Under the pieces are notes generated by a model that made no database searches, had not been told where the DNA came from, and saw nothing but the letters and a program-made list of their open reading frames with translations. Positions 56,589 to 64,000 of a stretch of DNA of 64,000 bases are shown here, piece after piece. How positions within the stretch are numbered: the first letter of the stretch is position 1; the number at the start of each line of letters is the position of its first letter. Source of the DNA: Sinorhizobium saheli. GTDB taxonomy: Bacteria > Pseudomonadota > Alphaproteobacteria > Rhizobiales > Rhizobiaceae. The position numbers were made by a program, and so were the translations under genes. The stretch covers positions 424,193 through 488,192 of the forward strand of contig NZ_LNQB01000083.1 of assembly GCF_001651875.1 (NCBI RefSeq). Reading direction: 5' to 3'.

Positions 56589-56604
56589 TTCGCAAATTCG
56601 CAAA
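56589..56604. promoter_or_regulatory. Tandem TTCGCAAA boxes, candidate ScfR/PccR operator
   Basis: TTCGCAAATTCGCAAA is an exact direct repeat of an octamer very close to TTTGCAAA, the motif reported for PccR/RamB-type regulators. It begins two bases upstream of the regulator's ATG (56587). A third related ATTTGCAC is at 56633-56640. Binding here would block the regulator's own translation start region and lies upstream of pccB. Confidence 0.7.
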
Positions 56605-56684
56605 TCGCGTTTCACATTTTTATATATTCCACATTTGCACATCATCGACCGTTTTGCCAGCCGGCCTTCAGCGCTATTGCGATC

Positions 56685-56790
56685 CTACAGCGCCGCGCGT
56701 CTGATCAGACGCGCGAAGGTTGCTGTAGCACTTTTGAATTGCTGCATGTTTTTATCCGTAAATCGGCTACGATTTAAGGAAGCATGCAGT
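56685..56790 (-). repeat. Two-hairpin intergenic repeat element, copy 2 (in pccR-pccB gap)
   Basis: Read on the minus strand: the outer stem CTGCATG (from 56789)/CATGCAG (to 56742) has an inner AAATCG/CGATTT stem. The linker GCAATTCAAAAGTGCTACAGC is followed by a GCGCGTCTGATCAGACGCGC hairpin. On the plus strand the ends CTACAGC and GCTGTAG also pair. It is the counterpart of 2875-2978, in the opposite orientation. It lies 43 bases upstream of the pccB ATG and so may be inside the pccB leader. Confidence 0.75.
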
Positions 56791-56832
56791 AGAGGACCCT
56801 CTGCACAATCAGCAAAAACCGGGAGGAGACCG

Positions 56833-58365
56833 ATGCGCGCGATACTGGAACAGGTGGAGGCCCGCCGGGCCGAGGCCAGGGCCGGCGGTGGCGAACGGCG
56901 CGTCGCCGCACAGCACGCCAAGGGCAAGCTGACCGCGCGCGAGCGCATCGACGTGCTGCTCGACGAGGGCTCCTTCGAAGAATACGACATGTATGTGACG
57001 CACCGCTGCGTCGACTTCGGCATGGAGAACCAGAAGGTGGCGGGCGACGGCGTCGTCACCGGCTGGGGTACGATCAACGGCCGCCAGGTCTATGTCTTTT
57101 CCCAGGACTTCACCGTGCTCGGCGGCTCGCTCTCCGAGACGCATGCGCAGAAGATCTGCAAGATCATGGACATGGCGGCGCGCAACGGCGCGCCGGTGAT
57201 CGGCCTCAACGATTCGGGCGGCGCGCGCATTCAGGAAGGCGTCGCCTCGCTCGCCGGCTATGCCGAGGTCTTCCGCCGCAATGCGGAGGTCTCCGGCGTC
57301 ATCCCGCAGATCTCGGTGATCATGGGGCCCTGCGCCGGCGGCGCGGTCTATTCGCCGGCGATGACCGACTTCATCTTCATGGTGCGCGACAGTTCCTACA
57401 TGTTCGTGACCGGCCCGGACGTCGTGAAGACGGTGACGAACGAGATCGTCACGGCGGAAGAACTCGGCGGCGCCCGCACCCATACGACGAAATCCTCCGT
57501 CGCAGACGGTGCCTACGAGAACGACGTCGAGACCCTCGAGCACGTGCGCCTGCTCTTCGACTTCCTGCCCCTGAACAACCGCGAGAAGCCGCCGGTGCGG
57601 CCCTTCCATGACGATCCGGCACGCACCGAGATGCGCCTCGACAGCCTGATCCCCGACAGCGCCACCAAGCCCTACGACATGAAGGAACTGATCCTCGCGG
57701 TGGCCGATGAGGGCGACTTCTTCGAGCTGCAGCCGGATTTCGCCCGCAACATCATCATCGGCTTCGTCCGCATCGAGGGCCAGACGGTCGGCGTCGTCGC
57801 CAACCAGCCGATGGTGCTCGCCGGTTGCCTCGACATCGATTCATCGCGCAAAGCCGCCCGCTTCGTGCGCTTCTGCGACGCCTTCTCGATCCCGATCCTC
57901 ACCCTCGTCGACGTGCCGGGCTTCCTGCCGGGCACGAGCCAGGAATATGGCGGCGTCATCAAGCACGGCGCCAAGCTCCTGTTCGCCTACAGCCAGGCGA
58001 CCGTGCCGATGGTGACGCTGATCACCCGCAAGGCCTATGGCGGCGCCTATGACGTCATGGCCTCGAAGCACATCGGCGCCGACGTCAACTATGCCTGGCC
58101 GACGGCCGAGATCGCGGTAATGGGCGCCAAGGGCGCCACCGAGATCCTCTACCGCTCGGAACTCGGCGATCCCGAAAAGATCGCCGCGCGGACAAGGTCG
58201 TACGAGGAGCGCTTCGCCAACCCGTTCGTCGCCGCCGAGCGCGGCTTCATCGACGAGGTGATAATGCCGCACTCCTCGCGCCGCCGCATCGCCCGCGCCT
58301 TCGCGTCGCTGCGCAACAAGCAGGTGGACACCCGCTGGCGCAAGCACGACACGATTCCGCTCTGA
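56833..58365 (+). CDS. pccB: Propionyl-CoA carboxylase beta subunit (carboxyltransferase)
   Basis: A 510-residue carboxyltransferase that moves CO2 from carboxybiotin to propionyl-CoA, forming (S)-methylmalonyl-CoA. N-half: [22 protein letters not shown] and the oxyanion region [18 protein letters not shown]-half: the second oxyanion site around [15 protein letters not shown], and [13 protein letters not shown]. Length and end (KHDTIPL) are as in rhizobial and human PccB. GGGAGGAGACCG precedes the ATG at 56833; the longer frame back to 56635 includes the repeat and is rejected. It is divergent from the PccR-like gene and followed by a small membrane ORF and pccA. Confidence 0.96.
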   Translation: MRAILEQVEARRAEARAGGGERRVAAQHAKGKLTARERIDVLLDEGSFEEYDMYVTHRCVDFGMENQKVAGDGVVTGWGTINGRQVYVFSQDFTVLGGSLSETHAQKICKIMDMAARNGAPVIGLNDSGGARIQEGVASLAGYAEVFRRNAEVSGVIPQISVIMGPCAGGAVYSPAMTDFIFMVRDSSYMFVTGPDVVKTVTNEIVTAEELGGARTHTTKSSVADGAYENDVETLEHVRLLFDFLPLNNREKPPVRPFHDDPARTEMRLDSLIPDSATKPYDMKELILAVADEGDFFELQPDFARNIIIGFVRIEGQTVGVVANQPMVLAGCLDIDSSRKAARFVRFCDAFSIPILTLVDVPGFLPGTSQEYGGVIKHGAKLLFAYSQATVPMVTLITRKAYGGAYDVMASKHIGADVNYAWPTAEIAVMGAKGATEILYRSELGDPEKIAARTRSYEERFANPFVAAERGFIDEVIMPHSSRRRIARAFASLRNKQVDTRWRKHDTIPL

Positions 58366-58376
58366 GGGAGCGCGCC

Positions 58377-58808
58377 ATGGAACCGGCACGACAAACAGAG
58401 ATGACGCCCGAAGCCGCCCGCCGCGACCACCGGCAGATGCTGCGCTACATGGCCGTCAACAGCCTTTACGGCTTGCTCGTCGGCGTGGCGACGGCAGGCG
58501 CGCTGATCGCAATCGACATCGGCACGGTCGGCACGCTGATCGCACGCTCGAACGATCCCCTGCTTGCCACGGCCATGGTGGTTGTCCCTTTCGCCGTTGT
58601 TTTTGGCGGCGCCGCGGCAGCCTCCTCGATTGCCTTGCTGCCCTACCGGCGGAATTCAGGCGCTGACGCGACGGAAAGGGTTGAAAGAGAAACGCATGTT
58701 CAAGAAAATCCTCATCGCCAATCGTGGCGAAATCGCCTGCCGCGTCATCCGCACCGCCAAAAAGCTCGGAATTGCGACCGTCGCGGTCTATTCCGATGCC
58801 GACCGTGA
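58377..58808 (+). CDS. Small membrane protein between pccB and pccA
   Basis: A 143-residue frame with two hydrophobic helices (NSLYGLLVGVATAGALIAIDIGTV, about 28-51; ATAMVVVPFAVVFGGAAAASSIALLP, about 65-90) after a charged N-terminus (RRDHRQMLRYM). It begins 11 bases after the pccB stop, with GAGGGAGC upstream of the ATG. The last 38 codons overlap the pccA start in another frame and read arginine-rich sequence, so the biologically important part is probably the first 105 residues. I recognise no domain. It may be a rhizobial insertion into the pcc operon; its coding status is likely but unproven. Confidence 0.6.
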   Translation: MEPARQTEMTPEAARRDHRQMLRYMAVNSLYGLLVGVATAGALIAIDIGTVGTLIARSNDPLLATAMVVVPFAVVFGGAAAASSIALLPYRRNSGADATERVERETHVQENPHRQSWRNRLPRHPHRQKARNCDRRGLFRCRP

Positions 58809-60699
58809 CGCCATGCATGTGCGCATGGCGGACGAGGCCGTGCATATCGGCCCCTCGCCTTCCAGCCAGTCCTATATCGTCATCGAGAAGATCCTGGGCG
58901 CGATCCGCAAGACCGGCGCGGATGCCGTTCATCCCGGCTATGGCTTCCTCTCCGAAAACGCCGCCCTCGCCAAGGCGCTGGAGAAGGAGGGCGTCACCTT
59001 CATCGGCCCGCCGGTCAAGGCGATCGAGGCGATGGGTGACAAGATCACCTCGAAGAAGCTCGCAGCGAAAGCCGGCGTTTCCACCGTCCCCGGCCATATG
59101 GGGCTGATCGAGGACGCGGACGAAGCCGTTCGCATCGCCGCATCGATCGGTTTTCCGGTGATGATCAAGGCGTCGGCCGGCGGCGGCGGCAAGGGCATGC
59201 GGATCGCCTGGAACGAACGGGAGGTGCGCGAGGGCTTCCAGTCGTCGAAGAACGAGGCGAAAAGCTCGTTTGGCGACGATCGCATTTTCATCGAGAAATT
59301 CGTGACCGAGCCCCGCCATATCGAGATCCAGGTGCTCGGCGACAAGCACGGCAACACCGTCCATCTCGGCGAGCGCGAATGCTCGATCCAGCGGCGGAAC
59401 CAGAAGGTCATCGAGGAGGCACCCTCGCCCTTCCTCGACGAGAAGACGCGGCGCGCCATGGGCGAGCAGGCGGTCGCGCTCGCCAGGGCGGTCGGCTACC
59501 ATTCGGCCGGCACGGTCGAGTTCATCGTCGACGCGGAGCGCAAGTTCTACTTCCTCGAGATGAACACAAGGCTGCAGGTCGAGCATCCGGTGACGGAGCT
59601 CGTCACCGGCCTCGATCTCGTCGAGCAGATGATCCGCATCGCGGCCGGCGAGAAACTAGCTTTCGGCCAGGACGACGTGAAGCTCGCGGGCTGGGCGATC
59701 GAAAGCCGGCTCTATGCCGAGGATCCCTATCGCAATTTCCTGCCCTCGATCGGCAGGCTGACGCGCTACCGCCCGCCGGAAGAAGGCCGGCAAGACGATG
59801 GCACGGTCATCCGCAACGACACCGGCGTCTTCGAGGGCGGCGAGATCTCGATGTATTATGACCCGATGATCGCCAAGCTCTGCACCTGGGGACGGGATCG
59901 GACGACTGCGGTCGAGGCCATGGCGGACGCGCTCGACGCCTTCGAGGTCGAAGGCATCGGCCATAACCTGCCCTTCCTCTCGGCCGTCATGCAGCAGGCG
60001 CGGTTTCGCGAAGGGCGGCTGACGACCGCCTATATTGCCGAGGAATTCAAGGACGGCTTCCAGGGCGTGGCGCCGGACGAGCCCGCGGCCCTGAAACTCG
60101 CCGCCGTCGCGGTGACGATCAACCAGGCGCTGCAGGAGCGCGCCAGCCGGATCTCCGGCACGATCGGCAACCACCGCCGCATCGTCGGCCATGAATGGGT
60201 GGCGACCCTCGGCGAACGGGACTTCGCCGTCACCGTCGAGGCCTCGGCCGACGGCACCTATGTGCGCTTCGCCGACGGGACATCCGTTTCGGTCGCAACG
60301 GACTGGATGCCCGGCCGCACCGGCGCCATCTTCAACATCGACAGCCAGCCGATCAACGTGAAGATCGACCTTGCCGGTACCGGCATCCGGCTACGCTGGC
60401 GCGGTATCGACGTCGTGGCGCGGGTCAGAAGCCCGCGCGTCGCCGAGCTCGCCCGGCTGATGCCGAAGAAATCGCCGCCGGACACGTCGAAGATGCTGCT
60501 CTGCCCGATGCCCGGCGTGGTGACATCGATAGCCGTCAAGGCCGGCGACACGGTCGAGGCAGGCCAGGCGATCGCCGTCGTCGAGGCGATGAAGATGGAG
60601 AATATCCTGAGGGCGGAAAAGCGCGCGACGGTAAAGCGCGTCGCCATCGATGCCGGCGCAAGCCTGGCGGTCGACGAGTTGATCATGGAGTTCGAGTGA
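58696..60699 (+). CDS. pccA: Propionyl-CoA carboxylase alpha subunit (biotin carboxylase + BCCP)
   Basis: A 667-residue biotin-carrying subunit. The biotin carboxylase domain (about 1-450) starts MFKKILIANRGEIACRVIRTAKKLG and has the ATP loop SAGGGGKGMRIA and EMNTRLQVEHPVTE. The middle BT linker region is followed by the C-terminal biotinyl domain, with Lys633 in EAMKMEN as the biotinylated residue. Size and domain order match PccA. The ATG at 58696 is preceded by AAAGAGA and lies inside the preceding membrane ORF. With pccB it forms the alpha6-beta6 carboxylase. Methylmalonyl-CoA mutase follows after 265 bases containing a RIME-like repeat. Confidence 0.96.
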   Translation: MFKKILIANRGEIACRVIRTAKKLGIATVAVYSDADRDAMHVRMADEAVHIGPSPSSQSYIVIEKILGAIRKTGADAVHPGYGFLSENAALAKALEKEGVTFIGPPVKAIEAMGDKITSKKLAAKAGVSTVPGHMGLIEDADEAVRIAASIGFPVMIKASAGGGGKGMRIAWNEREVREGFQSSKNEAKSSFGDDRIFIEKFVTEPRHIEIQVLGDKHGNTVHLGERECSIQRRNQKVIEEAPSPFLDEKTRRAMGEQAVALARAVGYHSAGTVEFIVDAERKFYFLEMNTRLQVEHPVTELVTGLDLVEQMIRIAAGEKLAFGQDDVKLAGWAIESRLYAEDPYRNFLPSIGRLTRYRPPEEGRQDDGTVIRNDTGVFEGGEISMYYDPMIAKLCTWGRDRTTAVEAMADALDAFEVEGIGHNLPFLSAVMQQARFREGRLTTAYIAEEFKDGFQGVAPDEPAALKLAAVAVTINQALQERASRISGTIGNHRRIVGHEWVATLGERDFAVTVEASADGTYVRFADGTSVSVATDWMPGRTGAIFNIDSQPINVKIDLAGTGIRLRWRGIDVVARVRSPRVAELARLMPKKSPPDTSKMLLCPMPGVVTSIAVKAGDTVEAGQAIAVVEAMKMENILRAEKRATVKRVAIDAGASLAVDELIMEFE

Positions 60700-60775
60700 T
60701 GGGGGCGGATTGGGCGGAGATCGCGATGGGCTCGTCGATACCCCTCGACCGCACCGTTGCCGGAGAGCCGTGACT

Positions 60776-60885
60776 GCCCCTCACCCTAGCCCTCTCCCCA
60801 CAAGCGGGGAGAGGGGAGCTGGACGGCGCGACATCTCCCTTCTCCCCGCAAGCGGGGAGAAGGTGGCGGCAGCCGGATGAGGGGC
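60776..60885 (+). repeat. RIME/REP-like palindromic intergenic element, copy 3
   Basis: It begins GCCCCTCACCCTAGCCCTCT and ends CCGGATGAGGGGC. Internal hairpins CTCTCCCCACAAGCGGGGAGAG and CTTCTCCCCGCAAGCGGGGAGAAG are near perfect. The termini GCCCCTCA/TGAGGGGC are inverted repeats. It separates pccA from the mutase on the same strand and may partly uncouple their expression. Confidence 0.82.
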
Positions 60886-60964
60886 CGTCCGCCCAACAAA
60901 CCGGCTGGACGACGAAAGGTCCCGTGAAGAGCGCGCCCGACGAAACGTAATGCGGAGCAATGCG

Positions 60965-63106
60965 ATGACCGAGAGAAAGACCATCAACGACTGGGAAGCC
61001 CTCGCGGCGAAGGAGCTGAAGGCCGCCCCCGCAAGCCTCGCCTGGCACACGCCGGAAGGCATCGAGGTCAAGCCGCTCTATACCAGGGACGACCTTGAAG
61101 GCATCGGCCATCTCGACTCGCTCCCCGGCCTCGAGCCTTTCCTGCGCGGCCCCCGCGCCACCATGTATGCCGGCCGGCCCTGGACGCTCCGGCAATATGC
61201 CGGCTTCTCGACCGCCGAGGCCTCGAACGCCTTCTACCGCCGGAACCTTGCTGCCGGCCAGCAGGGCGTCTCGGTCGCCTTCGACCTCGCCACCCATCGC
61301 GGCTATGACAGCGACCATCCGCGCGTCGAGGGCGATGTCGGCAAGGCCGGCGTTGCGATCGACTCGGTCGAGGACATGAAGATCCTCTTCGACGGCATCC
61401 CCCTCGACAGAATCTCCGTGTCGATGACCATGAACGGCGCGGTGATCCCGATCCTTGCCTCCTTCATCGTCGCCGGCGAGGAACAGGGCGTGTCGCGGGA
61501 AAAACTCTCCGGGACCATCCAGAACGACATCCTGAAGGAGTTCATGGTCCGCAACACCTATATCTACCCGCCGGAACCCTCGATGCGGATCGTCGCCGAC
61601 ATCATCGAATATACGGCGAAGGAGATGCCGAAGTTCAATTCGATCTCGATCTCCGGCTATCACATGCAGGAGGCCGGCGCGACGCTGGTGCAGGAGCTCG
61701 CCTTCACGCTCGCCGACGGGCGCGAATATGTGCGCGCGGCGCTCGCCAAGGGGCTCAACGTCGACGATTTCGCCGGCCGGCTCTCCTTCTTCTTCGCGAT
61801 CGGCATGAACTTCTTCATGGAGGCGGCGAAGCTTCGCGCCGCGCGGCTCCTCTGGACGCGGATCATGAAGGAGTTCAAGCCGCAGAAGCCGTCGTCGCTG
61901 ATGCTCCGCACGCACTGCCAGACCTCGGGCGTCTCGCTCGCCGAACAGGACCCCTACAACAACATCATCCGCACCGCCTTCGAGGCGATGTCGGCGGTGC
62001 TCGGCGGCACGCAGTCGCTGCATACCAATTCCTTCGACGAGGCGATCGCGCTGCCGACGGATTTCTCCGCCCGCATCGCCCGCAACACCCAGCTGATCCT
62101 GCAGCACGAGACCGGCGTGACGAAGGTGGTCGATCCGCTCGCCGGCTCCTACTATGTCGAGAGCCTGACCAACGAGCTGGCGGAGAAGGCCTGGGTCCTG
62201 ATCGAGGAGGTTGAGGCGTTGGGCGGCATGACCAAGGCGGTCAATGCCGGCCTGCCGAAGCGGCTGATCGAGGAGGCGGCGACACGCCGGCAAGCGGCCG
62301 TCGACCGCGGCGAAGAGGTCATCGTCGGCGTCAACAAATACCGGCTCGAAAACGAGCACCCGATCGACATCCTGCAGATCGACAACGGCGCCGTCCGCTC
62401 GGCACAGATCAAGCGAATCGAGGAGACCAGGCGCCGCCGCGACTCGCAGAAGGTGAAGGAAACGCTGGATGCGCTGGCCGAGGTCGCGCAGACCGGCAAG
62501 GGCAATCTGCTGGCCGCCGCGGTCGAGGCCGCACGGGCGCGCGCAACCGTCGGCGAGATCTCCGACGCGATGCGACGGGCCTTCGGCGACTACACCGCCG
62601 TCCCGGAAGTCGTCACCGATATCTACGGCAAGGCTTATGACGGCGATCCGGAGTTCGGCGTCCTTTCAGGGCGGCTCGACGCAGTCACCAGGCAGCTTGG
62701 CCACAAGCCGAAGATCATGGTCGCCAAGCTCGGCCAGGACGGGCACGACCGCGGCGCCAAGGTGATCGCCTCGGCCTTCGGCGACATCGGCTTCGACGTC
62801 GTTGCCGGGCCTCTGTTCCAGACGCCGGACGAGGCGGCCGATCTTGCGCTTGCCGAAGAGGTCACGGTGATCGGCGTTTCCTCGCTTGCCGCCGGTCACA
62901 TGACGTTGATGCCGCAACTGGCAGAAGCGCTGAAGAAGCGTGGCGGCGAGGGCATCATCCTCGTCTGCGGCGGCGTCATCCCGCGGCAGGACTATCAGTT
63001 CCTGAAGGACAACGGCATCTCCGCCGTCTTCGGCCCCGGCACCCACGTCCTCGACGCCGCCCGCGCCGTGCTCGACCTGATCGAGGGCAAGCGGCGGAAC
63101 GTCTAG
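60965..63106 (+). CDS. bhbA: Methylmalonyl-CoA mutase (single-chain)
   Basis: A 713-residue adenosylcobalamin enzyme interconverting (R)-methylmalonyl-CoA and succinyl-CoA. The TIM barrel has [22 protein letters not shown] and [14 protein letters not shown] (CoA and active-site contacts). The C-terminal B12 domain has the D-x-H-x-x-G motif in [10 protein letters not shown], with His594 as the lower cobalt ligand, and later GVSSLAAGH and [10 protein letters not shown] homodimeric type is implied by the single full-length gene. ATG 60965 is preferred over 60950 because GGAG lies seven bases upstream of it. The name bhbA is the Sinorhizobium usage. Confidence 0.96.
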   Translation: MTERKTINDWEALAAKELKAAPASLAWHTPEGIEVKPLYTRDDLEGIGHLDSLPGLEPFLRGPRATMYAGRPWTLRQYAGFSTAEASNAFYRRNLAAGQQGVSVAFDLATHRGYDSDHPRVEGDVGKAGVAIDSVEDMKILFDGIPLDRISVSMTMNGAVIPILASFIVAGEEQGVSREKLSGTIQNDILKEFMVRNTYIYPPEPSMRIVADIIEYTAKEMPKFNSISISGYHMQEAGATLVQELAFTLADGREYVRAALAKGLNVDDFAGRLSFFFAIGMNFFMEAAKLRAARLLWTRIMKEFKPQKPSSLMLRTHCQTSGVSLAEQDPYNNIIRTAFEAMSAVLGGTQSLHTNSFDEAIALPTDFSARIARNTQLILQHETGVTKVVDPLAGSYYVESLTNELAEKAWVLIEEVEALGGMTKAVNAGLPKRLIEEAATRRQAAVDRGEEVIVGVNKYRLENEHPIDILQIDNGAVRSAQIKRIEETRRRRDSQKVKETLDALAEVAQTGKGNLLAAAVEAARARATVGEISDAMRRAFGDYTAVPEVVTDIYGKAYDGDPEFGVLSGRLDAVTRQLGHKPKIMVAKLGQDGHDRGAKVIASAFGDIGFDVVAGPLFQTPDEAADLALAEEVTVIGVSSLAAGHMTLMPQLAEALKKRGGEGIILVCGGVIPRQDYQFLKDNGISAVFGPGTHVLDAARAVLDLIEGKRRNV

Positions 63107-63242
63107 TCAGGTCGGGGCCGGTGCACGACATCCAATGCCGCCCGCGCCCCGCATTGCCACTTGCCTTCTCTCCAGCAGAGGAGAGAATCGAATCCAGCCG
63201 CACACCCATGGGGCTGCGACGGGATCATCAGGGAGGACGGCA

Positions 63243-63824
63243 ATGCGAAAGCTTCAGTCGCAAGGGGTCCATCACATCACGCTCGTCGGCGCGGACCGGC
63301 AGACATCGATCGATTTCTGGGAGGGCATTCTCGGTATGCCCTTCATCTTCGAGCAGCCGAACCTCGACAGGGCGTCGGAAAGCCATCTCTATTTCGACCC
63401 GGGCGACGGCCGGCTCATCACCGTCTTCACCGACGAGACGCGCAAGCCGGACCCGAAGCGGACCGCGACGGATATCGGCTGCGTCCATCACATCGCCTTC
63501 GCCGTCTCGCGCGCCACGTTCCAGCAGACGGTCGAGCGCCTTGACGAGCGGGAGATCAGGCACAGCGGCGTCAAGGATCGCGGCTTCATGGACTCGATCT
63601 ATTTCGAGGACCCGCTCGGCCTCCTGATCGAACTCGCCTCCTATCGTTTCGAGCCCCCAGCCGGCCACAGCCATGCCGAGGTGCTGATGGAGGCGCACAA
63701 GATCCGCGTGGCGCGCGGCGACTACGCGATCGCCGAGGTGCATCTCGCCGATGCGATCGAGGCGCTCATCGAACGCTCGCGTCCGACGCTGTCGCCCGAC
63801 CGCATGCCGAAAAACCCCTATTAG
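63243..63824 (+). CDS. VOC/glyoxalase-family protein
   Basis: A 193-residue protein of the vicinal-oxygen-chelate superfamily with two beta-alpha-beta3 modules: GVHHITLVGADRQTSIDFWEGILGMPF...HLYFDPGDGRLITVF and GCVHHIAFAVSRATFQQTVERL...DSIYFEDPLGLLIELAS. The two VHHI histidines and the Glu of LIELAS are the likely metal ligands. Members include ring-cleaving dioxygenases, glyoxalases and methylmalonyl-CoA epimerase. A GGGAGGACGGC box precedes the ATG at 63243. It lies 136 bases after the mutase and may or may not share its transcript. The inverted repeat at its stop codon probably ends the message. Confidence 0.82.
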   Translation: MRKLQSQGVHHITLVGADRQTSIDFWEGILGMPFIFEQPNLDRASESHLYFDPGDGRLITVFTDETRKPDPKRTATDIGCVHHIAFAVSRATFQQTVERLDEREIRHSGVKDRGFMDSIYFEDPLGLLIELASYRFEPPAGHSHAEVLMEAHKIRVARGDYAIAEVHLADAIEALIERSRPTLSPDRMPKNPY

Positions 63825-63861
63825 AGCGGGATGCGCTCACATGCGTTCGTGCCACCGCTCT
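63823..63861. terminator. Inverted repeat at the VOC gene stop
   Basis: AGAGCGG (63823-63829, overlapping the TAG stop) pairs with CCGCTCT (63855-63861) around a 25-base loop. It begins the dispersed repeat family C copy that follows and could serve as a terminator, although there is no T-run. Confidence 0.45.
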
Positions 63862-63865
63862 ACCG

Positions 63866-63922
63866 TTTGTTTTTGCCGCATTTGTGCGACGTCAGGTGAT
63901 TCCACCTGACTGCAAGGCTCTA
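63866..63922 (+). repeat. Dispersed palindromic repeat, family C, copy 2
   Basis: TTTTTGCCGCATTTGTGCGACG is followed by the perfect hairpin GTCAGGTG-ATTC-CACCTGAC, then TGCAAGGCTCTAG. It is the counterpart of 51821-51868 and similar to a common rhizobial repeat that begins near AGAGCGGGATGCG. Confidence 0.72.
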
Positions 63923-63923
63923 G

Positions 63924-64000
63924 CAGGCTGCTGAAAAAGCCCTCTGGCTTTTGGGTTTTCGCCGTGATTCCCTACGGCTGCAACAGAGGGACTGATTTGC
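63924..64000. mobile_element. Probable insertion-sequence terminus, cut by window end
   Basis: Directly after the repeat comes CAGGCTGCTGAAAAAGCCC, then CTTTTGGGTTTTCGCCGTGATTCCCTACGG. GGCTGCTGAAAAAG is typical of the outer ends of several transposase-carrying insertion sequences (IS1182/IS5-like, from memory). No transposase is visible in the 77 bases before the window ends, so the element should continue to the right. Confidence 0.4.

Noticed and set aside
60776..60885. Possible CRISPR array in the repetitive intergenic regions
   Set aside because: The repeats are paired inverted hairpins of single elements, not regularly spaced direct repeats with spacers; no cas genes are present.

Overview
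The window is a high-GC segment from an alphaproteobacterium of the Rhizobiales. Gene content points to Sinorhizobium/Ensifer, probably a large secondary replicon of the pSymB type. The indicators are the hut genes, many periplasmic-binding-protein ABC transporters, an extra groESL pair next to an hsp20 gene with rhizobial heat-shock signals, the propionyl-CoA carboxylase/methylmalonyl-CoA mutase cluster, DUF982, and several families of rhizobial palindromic intergenic repeats. The species-level guess is from memory of gene content, not from a search. I saw no rRNA, tRNA, CRISPR array, phage gene or replication origin.

Layout. 1-3213 (+): the end of hutH, then hutG and hutU (histidine to glutamate), a structured repeat, and a 53-residue membrane protein. 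3226-16809: a catabolic and transport cluster for an unidentified carbohydrate or amino sugar. It holds a GH20 hexosaminidase, two M81 (MlrC-like) proteins, an SDR, an RpiR regulator, RidA, an NTF2-like protein, a GNAT enzyme, a complete sugar ABC transporter and a Gfo/Idh/MocA oxidoreductase. 16810-17880: a lower-GC islet with one orphan gene. 17822-21673 (-): an osmoprotectant-type ABC transporter. 22026-25147: a DUF4126 protein overlapping a flavin disulfide reductase, a secreted protein and a DUF2231 membrane protein. 25409-30307 (-): a DeoR regulator, deoC, an unusual one-and-a-half-domain aldehyde dehydrogenase and a FucU/RbsD-like mutarotase, which looks like a deoxy-sugar route. 30446-36518: a GntR/FCD regulator divergent from a polyamine-type ABC operon that ends in an Asp/Glu/hydantoin racemase.

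36658-44286 (+): a bacterial alpha-2-macroglobulin with an N-terminal PAN module and an intact thioester, followed directly by pbpC. 44378-47845: DUF982, then hsp20 under a RpoH-type promoter and a ROSE-like RNA thermometer, then groESL under a CIRCE operator. 48034-51800: guanine deaminase and the membrane urate oxidase PuuD (purine catabolism), and a LysR regulator. 51875-63106: a valine-degradation operon (isobutyryl-CoA dehydrogenase, 3-hydroxyisobutyryl-CoA hydrolase, 3-hydroxyisobutyrate dehydrogenase), an ScfR/PccR-type regulator, and pccB, pccA and methylmalonyl-CoA mutase. Together these channel valine carbon and propionyl-CoA to succinyl-CoA. 63243-64000: a VOC-family protein, a dispersed repeat, and what looks like the end of an insertion sequence cut by the window edge.

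The points most worth following are: two diverged copies of a two-hairpin element whose stems differ in sequence but remain paired (2875-2978 and 56685-56790); the low-GC islet; a perfect 34-bp inverted repeat inside an ABC operon; two different heat-shock controls side by side; and tandem operator-like boxes next to the PccR-like start codon.
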